Positions 37,172-55,326 are shown, numbered from the stretch's first letter. The stretch is DNA of 64,000 nt from Myoxocephalus aenaeus (GCA_038501785.1 JBAMJR010000013.1:1479501-1543500), one strand, 5' to 3'. Notes: a model not told the origin generated them from the letters alone. Numbers and translations: made by a program.

Positions 37172-37592
37172 ACACACACACACTCTCCAGTCAGGAATCT
37201 GCCCTTTAGTTTATTAAAAGCTGGTGAAACAATGGAGGGTGGTGAGGTTGAGGAGGAGGGGAGCCGCGGTGGAGCAAATCAGAACGGAGTGCGATGATGT
37301 AGTTAGAAAGATGAAGAGAGGGAGGGGAGGAGATAGAGAAAGGTATTCATGACGGCTCAAAACATTATACTCCCCCGCCGCCCCCCTTCCGTACCTGTCA
37401 TTTCTCCCTAATTCCCCCCCTCCCCCTCCCCCTCCCCCCTCCTCCTCTGGTGTCCTTTGATGCACCTGTTCTCTGGAGGGGCCCGCCGCTACCGCAGACA
37501 GACCCGTCTCTGGACAACAACTGTGTACTCAGCTGCCGGCTGGCCCGGGTCACAGAGCGGAGGATCCCTCTGAAGATCTGGCTCCTCTGCCA

Positions 37593-37647
<55 letters not shown>

Positions 37648-38198
37648 CCGCCGTGTCCTGCGTCTCTATCTGTGTACACGTCTGGGAGCTGTGAGGTGGG
37701 CGGGGGTATTTATACACGCGCCCCACTGCTCAGAACAAAACGTGGCGACGCGGATGGAGAGATTCTGTTCTGCACAACATATGGCTGAACAGGTGGGAGG
37801 CGTCGTGGTGTCACTTCTCATAACAGATTCTGAGATGATGTCACTGTTTCACTTTTACCGCTCCAACGAAAGCCCTCATTATGACTTCTTTTCGCACCTC
37901 CGATCTGTTGGGCATTAGCTTCAGTGTGTTGTTTTCCATTATTGGAAATTAAAAATCATAACTGTCCAAGGGGAAGTCTCCAAATGACTTGTTCCAAAGA
38001 TATTTCATTCACGAGAGAATCCTTTCAAAAGCTTGGACAAATGAATGTTTCCGGATGAATTAAATAAATAATATGTCCTTTGTGATCACAATAATTGTCA
38101 ATTCATTTCATGTTGATAGACAAACATATTGATGTTTACAAAACAGTGAAAGTTTAATAAATAAAGCGATTATTTATTTCTGAGATTCCCCTTCTCTC

Positions 38199-38350
38199 AG
38201 TGGTGGAAGAAGTATTTAGATTATTTCCTTCAGTAAATGTAGTACAACAATAAATACAACAATAAAAAAAAAAATCCAGCAGTCAAAGATTCCAGCAGTC
38301 AAAATGTTATTTTGATGAAAGTACAGAAGAAGTATTATCAGCAGAAGATC
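38199..38350. repeat. Teleost interspersed repeat ('AGTGGTGGAAGAAGTATTTAG' type), partial
   Basis: The start CAGTGGTGGAAGAAGTATTT and the AGTACAGAAGAAGTATTATC segment match the family seen at 16740 and 46660. It is followed by a long (AT)n run at 38370-38439. Confidence 0.6.
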
Positions 38351-38368
38351 AGAAGTAAAATATTATAT

Positions 38369-38442
<74 letters not shown>

Positions 38443-38602
38443 GCACTAGAATGTCCCTCTTAAGTATTATTTGTTTATATGTCATATTATATTTATATCA
38501 TAGGTTATTGCGTCAAATATTAATCCATCAAGTAATAATTATAGATTTCCAATATGTAGTACATAAATACAATATTTCACTCACATTGTGTGTGTGTGTG
38601 TG

Positions 38603-38646
<44 letters not shown>

Positions 38647-41600
38647 ACGTGAGGGAGGCATCTTTCCCACCGTCGCCTCAAAGAGACACATCACAATATC
38701 TGCTCTCCTTAAGCTTGGAATCCCCATCTCATAACTCCCAAAGTCCTAAAGCTCCAAAGCAGAGAGGATTGTGGGACGTGAAGAGGGATCGTATTGTGGT
38801 TGTGCGGTTTGGCTTCCCAGATATTCTCGACCCAGACGGGATGTTTTTTGCAGATACTGGACCCTTCTTAAGCGATCTGCCCCATGGCGGCGCTGCCAAA
38901 GCTGTATCTACAAAAAAACAAGTGGAATTTACTAAATTTGATTTGCCCTATGACATACGATATGTCTTTTAATAAGCAGTACTCTCCACACTTAATATGT
39001 CTGTAGTTATATATAATGCATGCTGTTTAATCATTTCAGCCGCCTGTGGGCCTCCAGCTTTGGCTCTCTAATTAGTTTTCGAGGACCAGGAACTTTGTTT
39101 TTTGGGTCGTCGGTCCTAATTATTTAAGTTATGTGCTCTGGTACATGCAGAGCAGCGTGCACGATACTCTGCAATTTAAGAGTTTACCTACGTCCTTTCT
39201 TTTTGGTTTTACCTTACGAAAACAAAGAAATACAAGAGCAAAAATGTAACACAACTAACTAGCTTACAGTCTTCAGTATTAATGAACTGATACTTTTAAT
39301 ACTAACTCGTGCTTAGTACAAGTGCAAAGAACAAGGCTCTTTATTTAGCATCTTCCACGTGGTCCTTAGCTGCTGAGAATGTGAAATGAGAAGCCGGAAT
39401 CTGTCTGGAGGGAAGAACTCATGCGCCGTGCAAGAGATTAGGTACAATTAATCATAGGATGTTAAAGCATTGGATAATTAATGCTGATAAAATATGTATT
39501 TTTAGTTGCAGCCCTCGTAGAATCCAACTTCTATTGCTCCATTTTCTTGGTGTTTTACGCCGTTTCTGCACCAAAATCCCAGCCTCCAGTCCCTTACCGC
39601 CTTATCCCTCCCCTCTGATAATAAAGGCACCAGTTTGGTTGCACTACAATCATGGGAAGGTTGCGATTGCTAATTTCTGGATGTCTCGGCACTCCGCACA
39701 AGCCCCCGCTCTCTTTTCCTGTCTCGGTGGACCTGAATATATCTCTCTTTCCAGCCACTGTTTCCACAGCGCTGAGCTTTGAACATGGGATGTCAGGGCA
39801 GCGGCTTCAGGGTGGCAGAACCTGCACCACTCAGTCTGGATGTACCTAAAGTTATAACCATGACCTCATGGGTTTCTTGTCCCGGACCGCATACGATCCC
39901 CGAATGCGTTTTAACAGAGATAAGTTCCTCACCTCGTCAGACGGAAAATTTGACTTCTCTCCGTGGAGTTCTAGTTGGAGCCCTGGCCTCGCACCAGGTT
40001 TTCTACAACATCGAGCGAAGTTATTTACTTTGATTGAGCTGAAACTTCATGGGTAATTCAGACGGCGCTCCGCTGCCAACAGAGCTGCTATTTGTTATGA
40101 AAACAGCCCCAACGTGACGTTTTAATCCAACGCTCCCAAACATAGATCAGACCGGCGGGCTGCAAGAGGGATGAAGGAGGAAGGGATGGAAGCAGAAACA
40201 TGGAGAGGACCCCAGTAGAGGAGGAGGGCTGCACCTCTAAGTGGAGCTCAGTGGGGATTTGCTTTTGTATTTGTATCAGAAAGACAACCTTGGTTTGAGT
40301 GGACGATGCGGTCGATTCCAAACGACAGATCCAGGAAAGAGACGGAGCGTAACGATTCGTTTTTTTTCGTGCCATTTTACTTGGATGAGATGGGGGGGGA
40401 GTCTGGTGGATCCAGCTGCTGTTTGCGAACACCCAGGCTTCTATGAATCTGAGTCCAGGGCCGGTGTGGGGAGAGGAGGCCGTTACCCCTTGCCCCACAC
40501 TGACCTTCGTCCAGGCATCGCGATCACGCACGAGTCAGCGCTCTCAGTGCGGTAATGAGCTCACTCGCACAGATAGGGCCTCCATCTATTAATCCCCCCC
40601 CGAAAGCCGCCATTATCTGAGCCAGCTGCCATTCGTAGCCATGTATTGATATCACCGGCTTTTCAAAAGCTCAAGCGCCGAGTCTCCAGAAGAGACGGTA
40701 ATTACGACGTGTCGTCACCTTGTAGCGGGGGGATGTCCTCCTGTCTGCGGTGAGAGCGGAGCTGATGACAATCAATAGAAAATAATCACTTTGCCGTGCA
40801 TACAAAGATAATGTAGTGGGAATGTTTGGCTCGCTCCGCTAATTGTTAATCAGAGAGGACAGCGCTGGCCGTGGACCAAAATTACAACATTTTACGGTAA
40901 AACAGTGTTTATTTGGCTTGTCCCGCCCGGTGTTTACTCGGGGGATCACTCCTGTCACCATCTTTGTTTGCTTTGCTTCGACAGTCGGGCCAGGGCCTGT
41001 TGTCCGCTTAACAGAAACACATGTTCTCGTGGGCGACTCGTGATTTACGAGGAAATGCTGAGGATGCTTTTCCCGTGCGCCCGTGTCCCCGTTCTCGCGT
41101 TTGATCTGAATTGATTTAACATGTTTTCGCTTTTACGAAACCCTCGTAGGCTTTTAGAGTTCAGAGGATACTGCGCTCACACGTATCGCCTGAACCTCCC
41201 GGCAGAGAGCCGGATTGACATCTGGTGCCGGCGGCCGCTGAGCGCCCAGGATTCCTAAATGCACTGCGTGTGCAAGAGTTGAGAGACAATTTGCGCCACC
41301 GAAAGTGAAATTCCAGTGTGTTTACGCATCCAACACCCGACATGCAGCGACGTCGGCGTTCCTTTGTGGTCTTGTCTCTATTCACTCTCCTTTTAGCTCT
41401 GTTTTGGGCACCACCAACTCCTTAAGGAAAGATGTTTGTGTAGCACTTAAGGGGAACGTTGAGACCACATACGCAATGCACAGAGGTGGTAGGTGGTAGC
41501 TGGTGGGTGGGGCTCCAGGGGGGCCGTAAGGGCCCAACAGCTGATTTTTACCTCGTGCTTCCTTGATAGTTGTGAAGAAATATTTATTTTAGTTGTTCTT

Positions 41601-42690
41601 TATTGAAGCAGAAAGATGACCATTGAGATATGATATCTATTTTGGTCCAATCCTGATTTAGATGGGCAGTAAAGTAAAAAAAAATGAATCCATGTACAGG
41701 TACACATGGGGACAGATAACTAAAAATACAAGTACAAACAAATCACAATGAAAAGGATACCAACACACAACATCTGACTCTGAATCTAAAAGGATCAAAG
41801 CAAAGTAACGACATTGTTCTGTAAAAACACATTTTAAAGGAGTATTTATAGCATCTCTAGTATTTATAAATATGTCAAGAGAGGAACAAAAGGATTGCCA
41901 TCAGCACTACACACTGTGCGTAACCACAGTTTTGACCGAACCATGATTTTGTGAGAATCATAAACTAGATTAAAAAAATATATATTTCAACAAGCAAAGT
42001 AGAATCGTATACTTAAACCTACATCAGAACTGTGCATTGTCATCACTACCACAATGCATCGTGGGATATTGCTGCAGAGTATTCAGTGTTTGCATAATGT
42101 AATATTTAGTACTGTTTTCGGACCACTATGATTTAGTAAATAGCATGTTAGTGTGACATTCCGAACAAAACTGGATATGTACTGCGTTGATTTACCCAGT
42201 AAACCTTTTCTAACGAAACATTACATTGGTTTTTTTCTCTCCTGAAACACAATGAAGTCCATTGAATCGTTTCATATCACTTCCACTGATGCGTACAGAA
42301 GCTTGCACCAGTTACAAACCTCAAAGGCAGCGTGATAGACTACCAGATGCATGTATATAAAATGCATCGCCATCGTCTAATACGGACAAAACTCTACTTT
42401 GGAATCATCTTTTTCTAGCAGTAAAAGAAAAAGGAAAAAAAGCCAGACACCTCCAGGTTTGTGTAAGAGGTAACGCTCTCTAGACGAGGGCCTCAGTGTT
42501 CAGACCGTTCGGTTGGTGATGAACGGAAAGCATTAAAGTCCTTCAGTTGGTCTTTTTAGAGTTAAAACCAATTATAATTCAACACAGCTCGATAAGCTTT
42601 ATTAGTAGCTTGTACCTAATGAGCTCCTCCTGCCGTGCCTCCATGTCCTCATGCAGCTTCACATGGAGCTGAACATGTAAATACCTTGCA

Positions 42691-42870
42691 GGTACTGATA
42701 ACAGCAGCAGAGGAGATGCATATTCTGATAACAGCAGCAGAGGAGATGCAGGTACTGATAACAGCAGCAGAGGAGATGCATATTCTGATAACAGCAGCAG
42801 AGGAGATGCAGGTACTGATAACAGCAGCAGAGGAGATGCAGGTACTGATAACAGCAGCAGCAGCAGCAGG
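42691..42870. repeat. 30-bp tandem repeat, six copies, partly in 60-bp pairs
   Basis: Each unit is CTGATAACAGCAGCAGAGGAGATGCA preceded by GGTA or TATT. The first four alternate between the two forms, giving a 60-bp higher-order unit, and the last decays into (CAG)n. The frame is open on both strands only because the unit is a multiple of three. Confidence 0.95.
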
Positions 42871-44796
42871 GATGATGGGGATAACAGTCGCTCGGCCAGC
42901 TCCGTGCTGATGGGTGCTGGCTGTGGGAGGAAGGCCGGGCCGCCTGCAGCACATGTTCAACGGGCCAACAAAACATCTCGGGGAGTATTTATTTTAACAG
43001 GCCAAATGATACCTTCTCTCAGGAGGACTGTTAAGGTTAAATGATTCCCCTTAGAAAGAAAAACATTGGGGCTGGAATTGTGGGCGGAGGTTGAGGGAGG
43101 TGGGGGTTTCGTTTAAAAAGGGAGCTTTGATAGAATGCAGTATTGTTGCTCATTTCCTCTGCTCTCACTGAGCCAAACAGTCCAGAGTGTAGTGACTGCC
43201 ATGTGCACATGCACGTTCACATGCGCCCTCTCTTATGTTTGATGTTTTTGTGATAATGTAAGTGTTCTTACGCGAGGGTTATTCCTCATGCGGTCGACAC
43301 GTCTGACCCAAAATGTTATTTAACGCTGTTAATAATGTAGAACCTGTTGTTGTGTCTCTAAAGGTCTCTCTTGAGAAGTAGATATTGTGTATTAATGAGA
43401 TTACCTGTGTAGAATAATGTTGGTATCATTTAAATTAGTAAAAGAATGATTTGAAAATGCATTTCGGATGTATGAAAAGGCAACTGGTTTACAGGCCGTT
43501 TCCATCTTCAGTCAACTGGACTGCAGAGGGTCTGAGAAATAACACAAATATCTCAAATTACAAAAACCGCACGTCGACAACTTCCAACACGATGACCAAA
43601 AAAGGTCAGACGGTTTGAGCACAATGTGATATTATTTCCTGCTGCGTGAACACTTACTCTGAAAAACACATTTCTCCTTGGATGCGCTTCTTGAGAAAAC
43701 AAAATAATCCCTACGTTGACGAAGTGTCGGCCGATAAATTATAGCCGCTTTCCGCCTTCAAATTGTAATATTTGGAGTGACGTTTCTTTTCATTGGACAT
43801 CGCTGCAGATGTTTACACATAACGGAAACATAATCCTTCAGTTTTATTGGCGCAAAATAGTTGGAGCGTAAACTGCATAGTTTCCTCGTGGCTACTTAAC
43901 GGCCAAGTGGTAATCAATTTGAACAAGAGCGTGGGAAGAACTTTGAGCAATTAATTAATTTACAAATTACTCGTGTGAACGGTCAAGTTTCCAACGACAA
44001 ACTCCTGAATGTGCATTTACAGATCACTCAACATAAAAAGCCTTTATCGCATATTTATATGAATATCGGGGTGAACAGTATGAAATAAATCTTGAACTTT
44101 AAACCACGATCATTACATTTTCTCACAGTTTGACCCCCCCCCCCCCCACACACACACCCACACACACACACACCCACACACACACACACCTCTCATTAAT
44201 TCCCAGCACATTGCCTGTTAGCAAACCCGCCTCAGCCGGCACCGAGCGAGCTCCCTCTTAACACGAACCCTATTGTCAGGAGCACAATAAAACTATGGAG
44301 TTTGGAAAAAGGAAGGAGAAGAAGAAGGAGAAAAAAAAAGGAAAACGACACAAATACATGTGCAAATATGCTGCGGGACTGGCAGAGGGTCCTGCAGTCA
44401 TGAGAGGGCTTGTTGGGAGAGCGATTTGTTTTAATGAAAAAGTCATTCCTGGGGAGAGGAAAGGGCCGGGCTGCAGGCTGTTTGTGCACGGCTTAAGTTT
44501 CTCCTGCGTAATAAAAGCACCGGGACTTATGTTCTACACGTGTGTGTGTGTGTGTGTGTGTGGGTCGGTGTGCAGGGGAGACCGTGGAATAAAGGAGACA
44601 AAGTAGGCAGCCAGATTCGAAGACACACACACACACACACACACACTCATCAAACAGTCAATCACCCAAAAACTGGCAAAAATATCTATGAGAGTCCGGA
44701 GGCAGCTCCATCCACTACAGGGAGCCGTGTGATCTTTTCTACAGCGCTTAAAGTAACTCCCTTTGGATGTACAAATAGACAAAACATACTGCCCCC

Positions 44797-44836
<40 letters not shown>

Positions 44837-44879
44837 ATTGTTTCTTTATCAGTGCATCCTGTTTGTCTCCCTCTCCCAG

Positions 44880-44987
44880 ACTGCGGTGGATCCAGACAGT
44901 GGGTGATGGAGCGGCCCGACGGAGCGACCCTCCTCCCACCTTTCTCCCTCCAACTCGCTGACCTTGAGCCTCCGCTGCACTAGCAGG

Positions 44988-45041
<54 letters not shown>

Positions 45042-45158
45042 CTAAAAACTACTTGGATGCGAGGCGGAAAGAACTGTCAAGAAACACAGTAAGAGAGAGA
45101 GGGGGGGGAAAAAGACGGAGACGGCGCTTGGCGTCGGACGTCCTCTTGAGGTCTCATC
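44880..45158 (+). other. ndp: ndp 5' UTR of the first coding exon, with (GA)n tract
   Basis: A good acceptor (TCTCCCTCTCCCAG, AG at 44878-44879) opens the exon that carries the ndp start codon. A GA run of about 48 bp lies at 44991-45038. It would be in the transcribed leader if this acceptor is used. Confidence 0.5.
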
Positions 45159-46241
45159 ATGAAGCCTCTCATCTCTGCGGGCCCCCCCTCCGGCCTGCTG
45201 CTGGTCCTGATGTGCTGCCCGCTGCTGGGCGTGGTGGTCCAGTCCGCCAGCAGCAACAAGGCCGGCGATAACGGACACCCGCACCTGGGGGACGCCGACC
45301 CAGAGCGCTGCATGAGGCACCACTTCGTGGAGACCATCACGCACCCCATTTACAAGTGCAACTCCAAGGTGAGACGCTGTCGACGGCCGCTCACTTTTTT
45401 TTTCTGGTAGCGAGTAGTTTAAGTGCAAGGGCCTGTCGTCGCCTGACAAATGAACTCATTTTGTTTTACGAAACAATTCGTTTCCGAAAGCGATGCCTCG
45501 GAGACGCAAAGAAAACCCGCAGAGCAGCGGCCAAAAAATAAATCCCCCCAACGCAAAACTTAATTTGACACACATTTCTCTTTCTATGAGCATTACTCTT
45601 GTTGCCCCTCAAAAGCCTCCTCCTCCATTTGGCCATCTCTTCCTCTCACTTTATCTCCACCGCTCCTTCATTTAGACGTTTCTCAGTGTGTGTGTGTGTG
45701 TGTGTGTGTGTGATGCTGGACACGGGCCCACGCTGCAGACATATTCTTGCACCTCAACCGGGACGCAGATTTGGCTGAAGTGGTCGTCGTCTCCCCCCCG
45801 TCAGCCGGCTCTGTCCTGCCTCTGCCAGGCGCTGAAGCTGAAGGGAGAGCGATGGAAAGGAAGAAGAGGAGTGACCTAACGGCCCCCGACGGCGTGGCCC
45901 GGCGTGCATTTTCTTTTTCCTTTCACCTTCATTTGCCGGACGACTCTGACGCGTCCGCTCCCTGCGCCCGACGACCCCCGCCGACTCACGTGGCTGCTGT
46001 CACATTTCCACTGTGCTTTAGTCCTGCAGTTGTTCGGCGAGCGTGAGCAGCCCAGTTCTTTGGTCTTTTTTTAATATTCTGACTGTGAGTGCGCCGAGCA
46101 GGTGGCCAAACCACAGCTCCGCTCGGGGGAAGTCAGGCCTGAACTCACTCACAGGCTTTCTATTACAGTACACGGAGGGAGCCGCTGGGTTTACACCTCG
46201 GTGTGTCCCGCTCACACAGAATCCACCTGCACACGGACCGG

Positions 46242-46275
<34 letters not shown>

Positions 46276-47309
46276 AAAAAATATATACTTTTGTATATTT
46301 CAAATTATACTTACATTTTCAATAGTATATTTCAAATATACTGTCAAAGAAGTGTACTTTCTGCAAATATATAAAAAGTATACAAAAGTCACGCTTTCAC
46401 CTATTTGTTCAATTACACTTTTAACACACTTTAAAAAAATTGTACTGTAGTATACTTTCAAGTATGCTAAGATTTAATATACTTAGTAGGTTTCTATAGG
46501 TTTAAATGGCCAACGGTTATGAATATTGTTCTACGTTGTTCAAGAGAATAAGTGATTTAAAGCGACACAAATCATCTCAACTCAGACAATATTTTATTGA
46601 CTAGATGTGTTTCAGAACAGCGACCAATGTTGACAATAAACCGAGAAAAGCGCTGCATTCAATATCCTACTTCAGTAAAAGTACATCAGCATCAAAATAA
46701 ACTTTAAATACCAAAAAGTAGAAGTACTTAAGAATAATGAATATATAATACTATTGGATTAGAATTATTGATGTATATGTGTTACAGTCATGTTGCAGCT
46801 GGTCACGGTCAAGATTTGACCAACTTTATATACCGCAACAGTATAATAATTATTACGAGTAGATTTATATTTTTTATTAATAATATAAATCTGTGGGTCA
46901 TACCATCAAATAAATGCATTGGAGTTAAAAGGACAATATTTGCTTCTTAATTATAGTGGAGTAGAAGTAGAAAGTAGTATAATTACTCCTTAAGTAACAT
47001 TAAAATACAACTCTATCCCCAAAATAACAAAGTGCAGTTCAACTCTCAATCTAAAATTGACCCACAATCTGATTATTGTATTAGTTTCTACAAAGCAGGA
47101 TCTCTCGCCTCAACCTGACACTAGTTGTAGGGGAAGCAGCTTTATGTGCAGTGATTAAATTACCACTCTATCAGCTTTATTATTTTAATTTTTTCATCCA
47201 GCTGGTCATGAATGAAAGGAGGAGCAGAGGGGAGGAACTGTCGCCGTTTGACGCCTGATCCTCAGCTAGTACAAAGACAAGTGGTCTTAAAGTGGCGACA
47301 ACGCTCCTG

Positions 47310-47398
<89 letters not shown>

Positions 47399-47566
47399 AC
47401 CCTGCCATGGCCCCAGACAGGCTTTTGTCAAAGTGGGTACACGGGTGGCGACACACAGCAGCTGACAGAAGGACATGACACAGGAGTCTGTTTAGGGAGG
47501 CGACAGGAATGTGGTGACCCACAGAGGAACGCCAGTCGGGCGGTCACAACACTAATCAGGCCATTG

Positions 47567-47662
<96 letters not shown>

Positions 47663-49394
47663 TCTGACTTGAAAAGCTTGATACAGTGGTTTTTGACCCT
47701 GAGCTCTGAGCGCCGGCAGGTGTTGGGAGTGAGCGACTGGTCTCTTTGCTATCTCCCAGTTCGCAGGTGCAAGGCCGAGGCTGGGAGGAGACAAACACAG
47801 GGTTCTTCTTACGGTCATGGAAAACCTGGAAAAGTCATGGAATATTAAAATGCTTATTTCCAGGCCTGGAAAAGTCCGTAAAAAAAAAAATTAAATCCCA
47901 AAAGTTTTGGAAAAGTCATGTAAATGTGTTATATTCATGTGTTCATGTCGTTCATTTACGCTGAGTTTGACATAATTAATATGCTTTTAAAAGAAAGACG
48001 CTCAAAATATAAGCAGGCATACATACAGGCATCTATATAAATGTTTATTCTTTTAATCAAACTATTGTCTCATTCATTTGTGTCATTTAAGGTTTACTGT
48101 ATGCTTTGTATTCTCATTGTTAGTTTAAATACTACATTTTATCACTTTTTCATGTTTACACCCAGATTTCACAAAATGTTTGGTCATGGAAATTTGATTT
48201 AAAGTCATGGAAATCCATTGGTCAAAATGTGTGTGATGCAAACAGACCGCTCACTTCTAGACGAGACTCGGACACCTGGACGTCATGAATCTGTCTGTAC
48301 TTTCTTAACTCTTAACCCCATTCGCCCAAGCTTTTTTTTTTTACCGATTTTTCGATAATGAGGAAGTGAGTTTTAAAATACTCAAACGCTTCTAGATCAT
48401 CAACCACAGGTCCGATTTAATAAATTTAATCGGCTAAAGTACTGTAAACCCTTGTGAGAAGAGAAACGATGGACTACATTTAAAAAAAATTATCGTTATA
48501 TTTGTATAATTACGTAATTGCGTAAGCTCCTCAACATGACTGAGCGATTATAACGTTTTACTATTTAACTAATTTAGTACCCCTAACAACGGCGGATTTC
48601 GCTCAAAGTACCACGTCTGTAGGTGTAGGACTTCACTGTTTGTAAAGTATTGACGTCGCGAGCTGCGAGAAAGCAACGGCTGTTTTTTCCAGATTTTTTT
48701 CTCCGTTTTTCGAGGTCCTGCGGTCTCATTGTCCCTCAAACGCATCTGAAAGCGCGTCAGATGACACACGCGGAAGCAGACGGTCATTTTAAGTACACGT
48801 AGCTCATGGTGCGACCAAGATTTAGGAAAAAATTGCTAATTTCTTTATTTCTGAACCGAAAAACAGGATTTTTGGACTGGAAAGGCTTGAAAAGATGTCA
48901 TTGCTTGTGTTTATTGTGATTATTATTGCAGATTTGGATGCTTTAGGTCTTAATCTTTCTAAAGAGGTGCAGTATTACTCTGGGGCATAATGGGAAGGCA
49001 CCAAAAATACAATAAAAAAAAACTCGGGGAGCGACCGAGGACTCATTATTTTATTTTTTTAAAGGCAAGGAGTTGCTGATTCTTTAGAGATCAAGGACAA
49101 TAGGGGCTGGTATTCATATCAAGGTCATATGAGCTGTAGAACATTCTTCTTCTTCTTTCTGTGTTGCAGATGGTGCTGCTGGCGCGCTGCGAGGGCCACT
49201 GCAGCCACACCACCCGCTCCGACCCGCTCATCTCCTTCAGCTCGGTGCTCAAGCAGCCCTTCAAGAGCACCTGCTCCTGCTGCCGGCCGCACACCTCCAA
49301 GCTGAAGGCGCTGAGGCTGCGCTGCGCCGGCGGGACCCGCATCACGGCCACTTACAGATACATCCTCGCCTGCAACTGCGAGGAGTGCAGCTGA
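45159..49394 (+). CDS. ndp: Norrin (Norrie disease protein), secreted cystine-knot Frizzled-4 ligand
   Basis: Two coding exons (45159-45368 and 49170-49394) give 144 aa. The intron falls at [20 protein letters not shown], the same place as in human NDP. A hydrophobic signal peptide (about residues 11-30, [20 protein letters not shown]) is followed by the norrin domain starting [10 protein letters not shown]. All eleven cysteines of human norrin are present at a constant offset of 12: C51, C67, C77, C81, C105, C107, C108, C122, C138, C140 and C143. Norrin is a secreted disulphide-linked dimer. It binds FZD4 with LRP5/6 and TSPAN12, activates beta-catenin signalling and directs retinal vessel growth. 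The N-terminal leader is about 12 residues longer than in human. The 3.8-kb intron is full of repeats. Confidence 0.97.
46275..46505. repeat. AT-rich repeat with repeated AGTATACTT-type motifs
   Basis: Several TATACTTT / AAGTATAC motifs occur in both orientations, which gives folding potential. This looks like a degraded short transposon in the ndp intron. The family is not recognised. Confidence 0.35.
46660..47000. repeat. Teleost interspersed repeat ('TACTTCAGTAAAAGTAC' type)
   Basis: CTACTTCAGTAAAAGTACAT, GTAGAAGTACTTAAGAATAA, TATTGGATTAGAATTATTGA and a tail TGGAGTAGAAGTAGAAAGTA match the family at 16740 and 38199. This is the most complete of the three copies. Confidence 0.6.
47311..47660. 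repeat. Two long (GT)n runs in the ndp intron
   Basis: The runs lie at 47311-47397 and 47571-47660, about 90 bp each, separated by 173 bp of unique sequence. Alternating purine-pyrimidine DNA of this length can adopt Z-form under supercoiling. Confidence 0.95.
47806..48236 (+). repeat. Interspersed repeat 'GGTCATGGAAAACCTGGAAA', copy 2
   Basis: Same element and orientation as 27106-27546, lacking one AAAAGTCATGG unit near its end. It lies in the ndp intron. Confidence 0.8.
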
Positions 49395-49880
49395 GCGGCG
49401 GAGCGCCGTCCTCCCACACCCTCAAGAACTCTCAAGGTCCCTCTTTGGCCTCGGGCCTGACTTTAAAGCTGTCCGGAGAATTTTGGTTGATTATTCCCCA
49501 CCCACCCCCCACCGCCCCGGAGGACAGCGGCTTCGAGACGCTCGTGGTCATACGTGATCGTACCACCCTCACACAGAAATTGACCTGCGGCCTCCGGGAC
49601 TCCGACAGAACACACACTATACCCGCTCACATTATGTGCATTCAATCAGTGCGAGCCAATGCGGAGCACATTTCTCCAGCACGCGAGGCCAGACACCACA
49701 AAGCACTGCTCCCACGGGCCACTTGGAGAACACTGCACTCATTACAGGCCTCCGTAATTCATAACACACATGCTCACGGACCACAGAACCAGAGCTCATT
49801 ACAAATATCTGTAACAGCTTCCCGCCAGCGCCGTTAAAAAACACACACACACACAAAATAAACTCCCACCATGCATTGGA
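49395..49880 (+). other. ndp: ndp 3' UTR with poly(A) signal
   Basis: The only AATAAA found in the first 500 bp after the stop is at 49857-49862, directly after a short CA run. It would give a 3' UTR of about 490 nt. Confidence 0.5.
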
Positions 49881-54571
<4,691 letters not shown>

Positions 54572-54643
54572 CCACCGACAGCAGGACAGCAGTTACCACA
54601 GTTAGACGCATGACTCGATATGGATTATGTAGACAGTACTCAG
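54572..54643 (-). pseudogene. Broken lectin signal-peptide exon
   Basis: Bases 54572-54615 match, with one or two differences, the lectin exon at 56472-56515 that encodes MRLTVVTAVLLSV. The matching ATG is at 54611-54609. The homology stops after the SV codons, before the donor. A second short match (GACAGTACTCA, near 54631-54642) corresponds to the intron side with about 30 bp missing. I see no other lectin exons nearby. This is a remnant of a second lectin gene copy. Confidence 0.7.
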
Positions 54644-55326
54644 GTGAAACCATCACATGATGCTTTTCGTCGCAATTGTTTCACACCATTTCACATTTTT
54701 AAGTCGTGACACTACTGTTACATCTGTTAAAATGTTTTCATTTTTGTTTAATTTTGGGTCACTTTAGGAAGTCAAAAGATTTCAGGCTTAAAAGAATGAC
54801 GTTTAGGGTAAATTCACTGCTATCAAATTTAAAAACGTGTCAAATTTGACCCGAACAACGAGCAAACAAAACAGGAATGTCTCTCTCCAGAGCCAGTGCT
54901 TTTGGTCCGTTCTGAGCTACTGTAGGAACATGGAAATATCCGGCAATCAATTCATTGCTGGAATTGGAAGGTGGTACAATTAAAATCCGATCTTTTGCTG
55001 TGTACAGCTGTATAAATGAGTGATGTCTACCTGAGCAGAGCATGATGTCATTCTCCTCTTATCTCTGTCTGCACTGTTGTCATTGTTTGCACTGTTCGTT
55101 CTGCTAGCATCGTTAGCGTCTAGCCCCTGGCTTAGCTGTCGCCATGTTGAGAGCTGTGTGGAGGCAATCCCTAAATTAATTCTAAACTTGTAATTTAGCA
55201 CCTTTTAATGAATGTAGAGTTCATACAGCATGGTGTCACCATGACATCTTTTGTAGAACAGAGAAGAACTCATATTGCTGAACGTGAATGAATGAAACAA
55301 GACGCTGGAACTTGAATGCTGAAGCG

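Larger units (their letters stand above)
27944..44879. other. efhc2-ndp intergenic region / ndp upstream region
   Basis: No protein-coding exon was recognised in these 17 kb, apart from a possible short last exon of efhc2 near 28305-28332. The long frames here are low-complexity artefacts of CA/GT, GA/CT, GGA and CCT runs. Examples are GT at 34280-34308, GA at 34470-34500 and 34559-34582, GAG at 35456-35495, CA at 36146-36190 and 37591-37644, AT at 38370-38439 and GT at 38588-38643. Less repetitive blocks at 33200-34800, 39010-39130 and 40560-40870 are the best places for ndp promoter or enhancer elements. This rests on composition only. Confidence 0.5.

Noticed and set aside
36037..37217. 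Several frames of 60-145 aa in the efhc2-ndp gap
   Set aside because: They consist largely of (CV)n, (TH)n or charged runs produced by dinucleotide repeats and have no splice-site support.
42635..42976. Frames of about 100 aa on both strands with a perfect peptide repeat
   Set aside because: The 30-bp tandem unit is a multiple of three, so several frames stay open. No flanking exon structure.
44540..44983. 147-aa plus-strand frame just before ndp
   Set aside because: It spans two CA/GT microsatellites and the probable ndp acceptor, and is out of frame with norrin.
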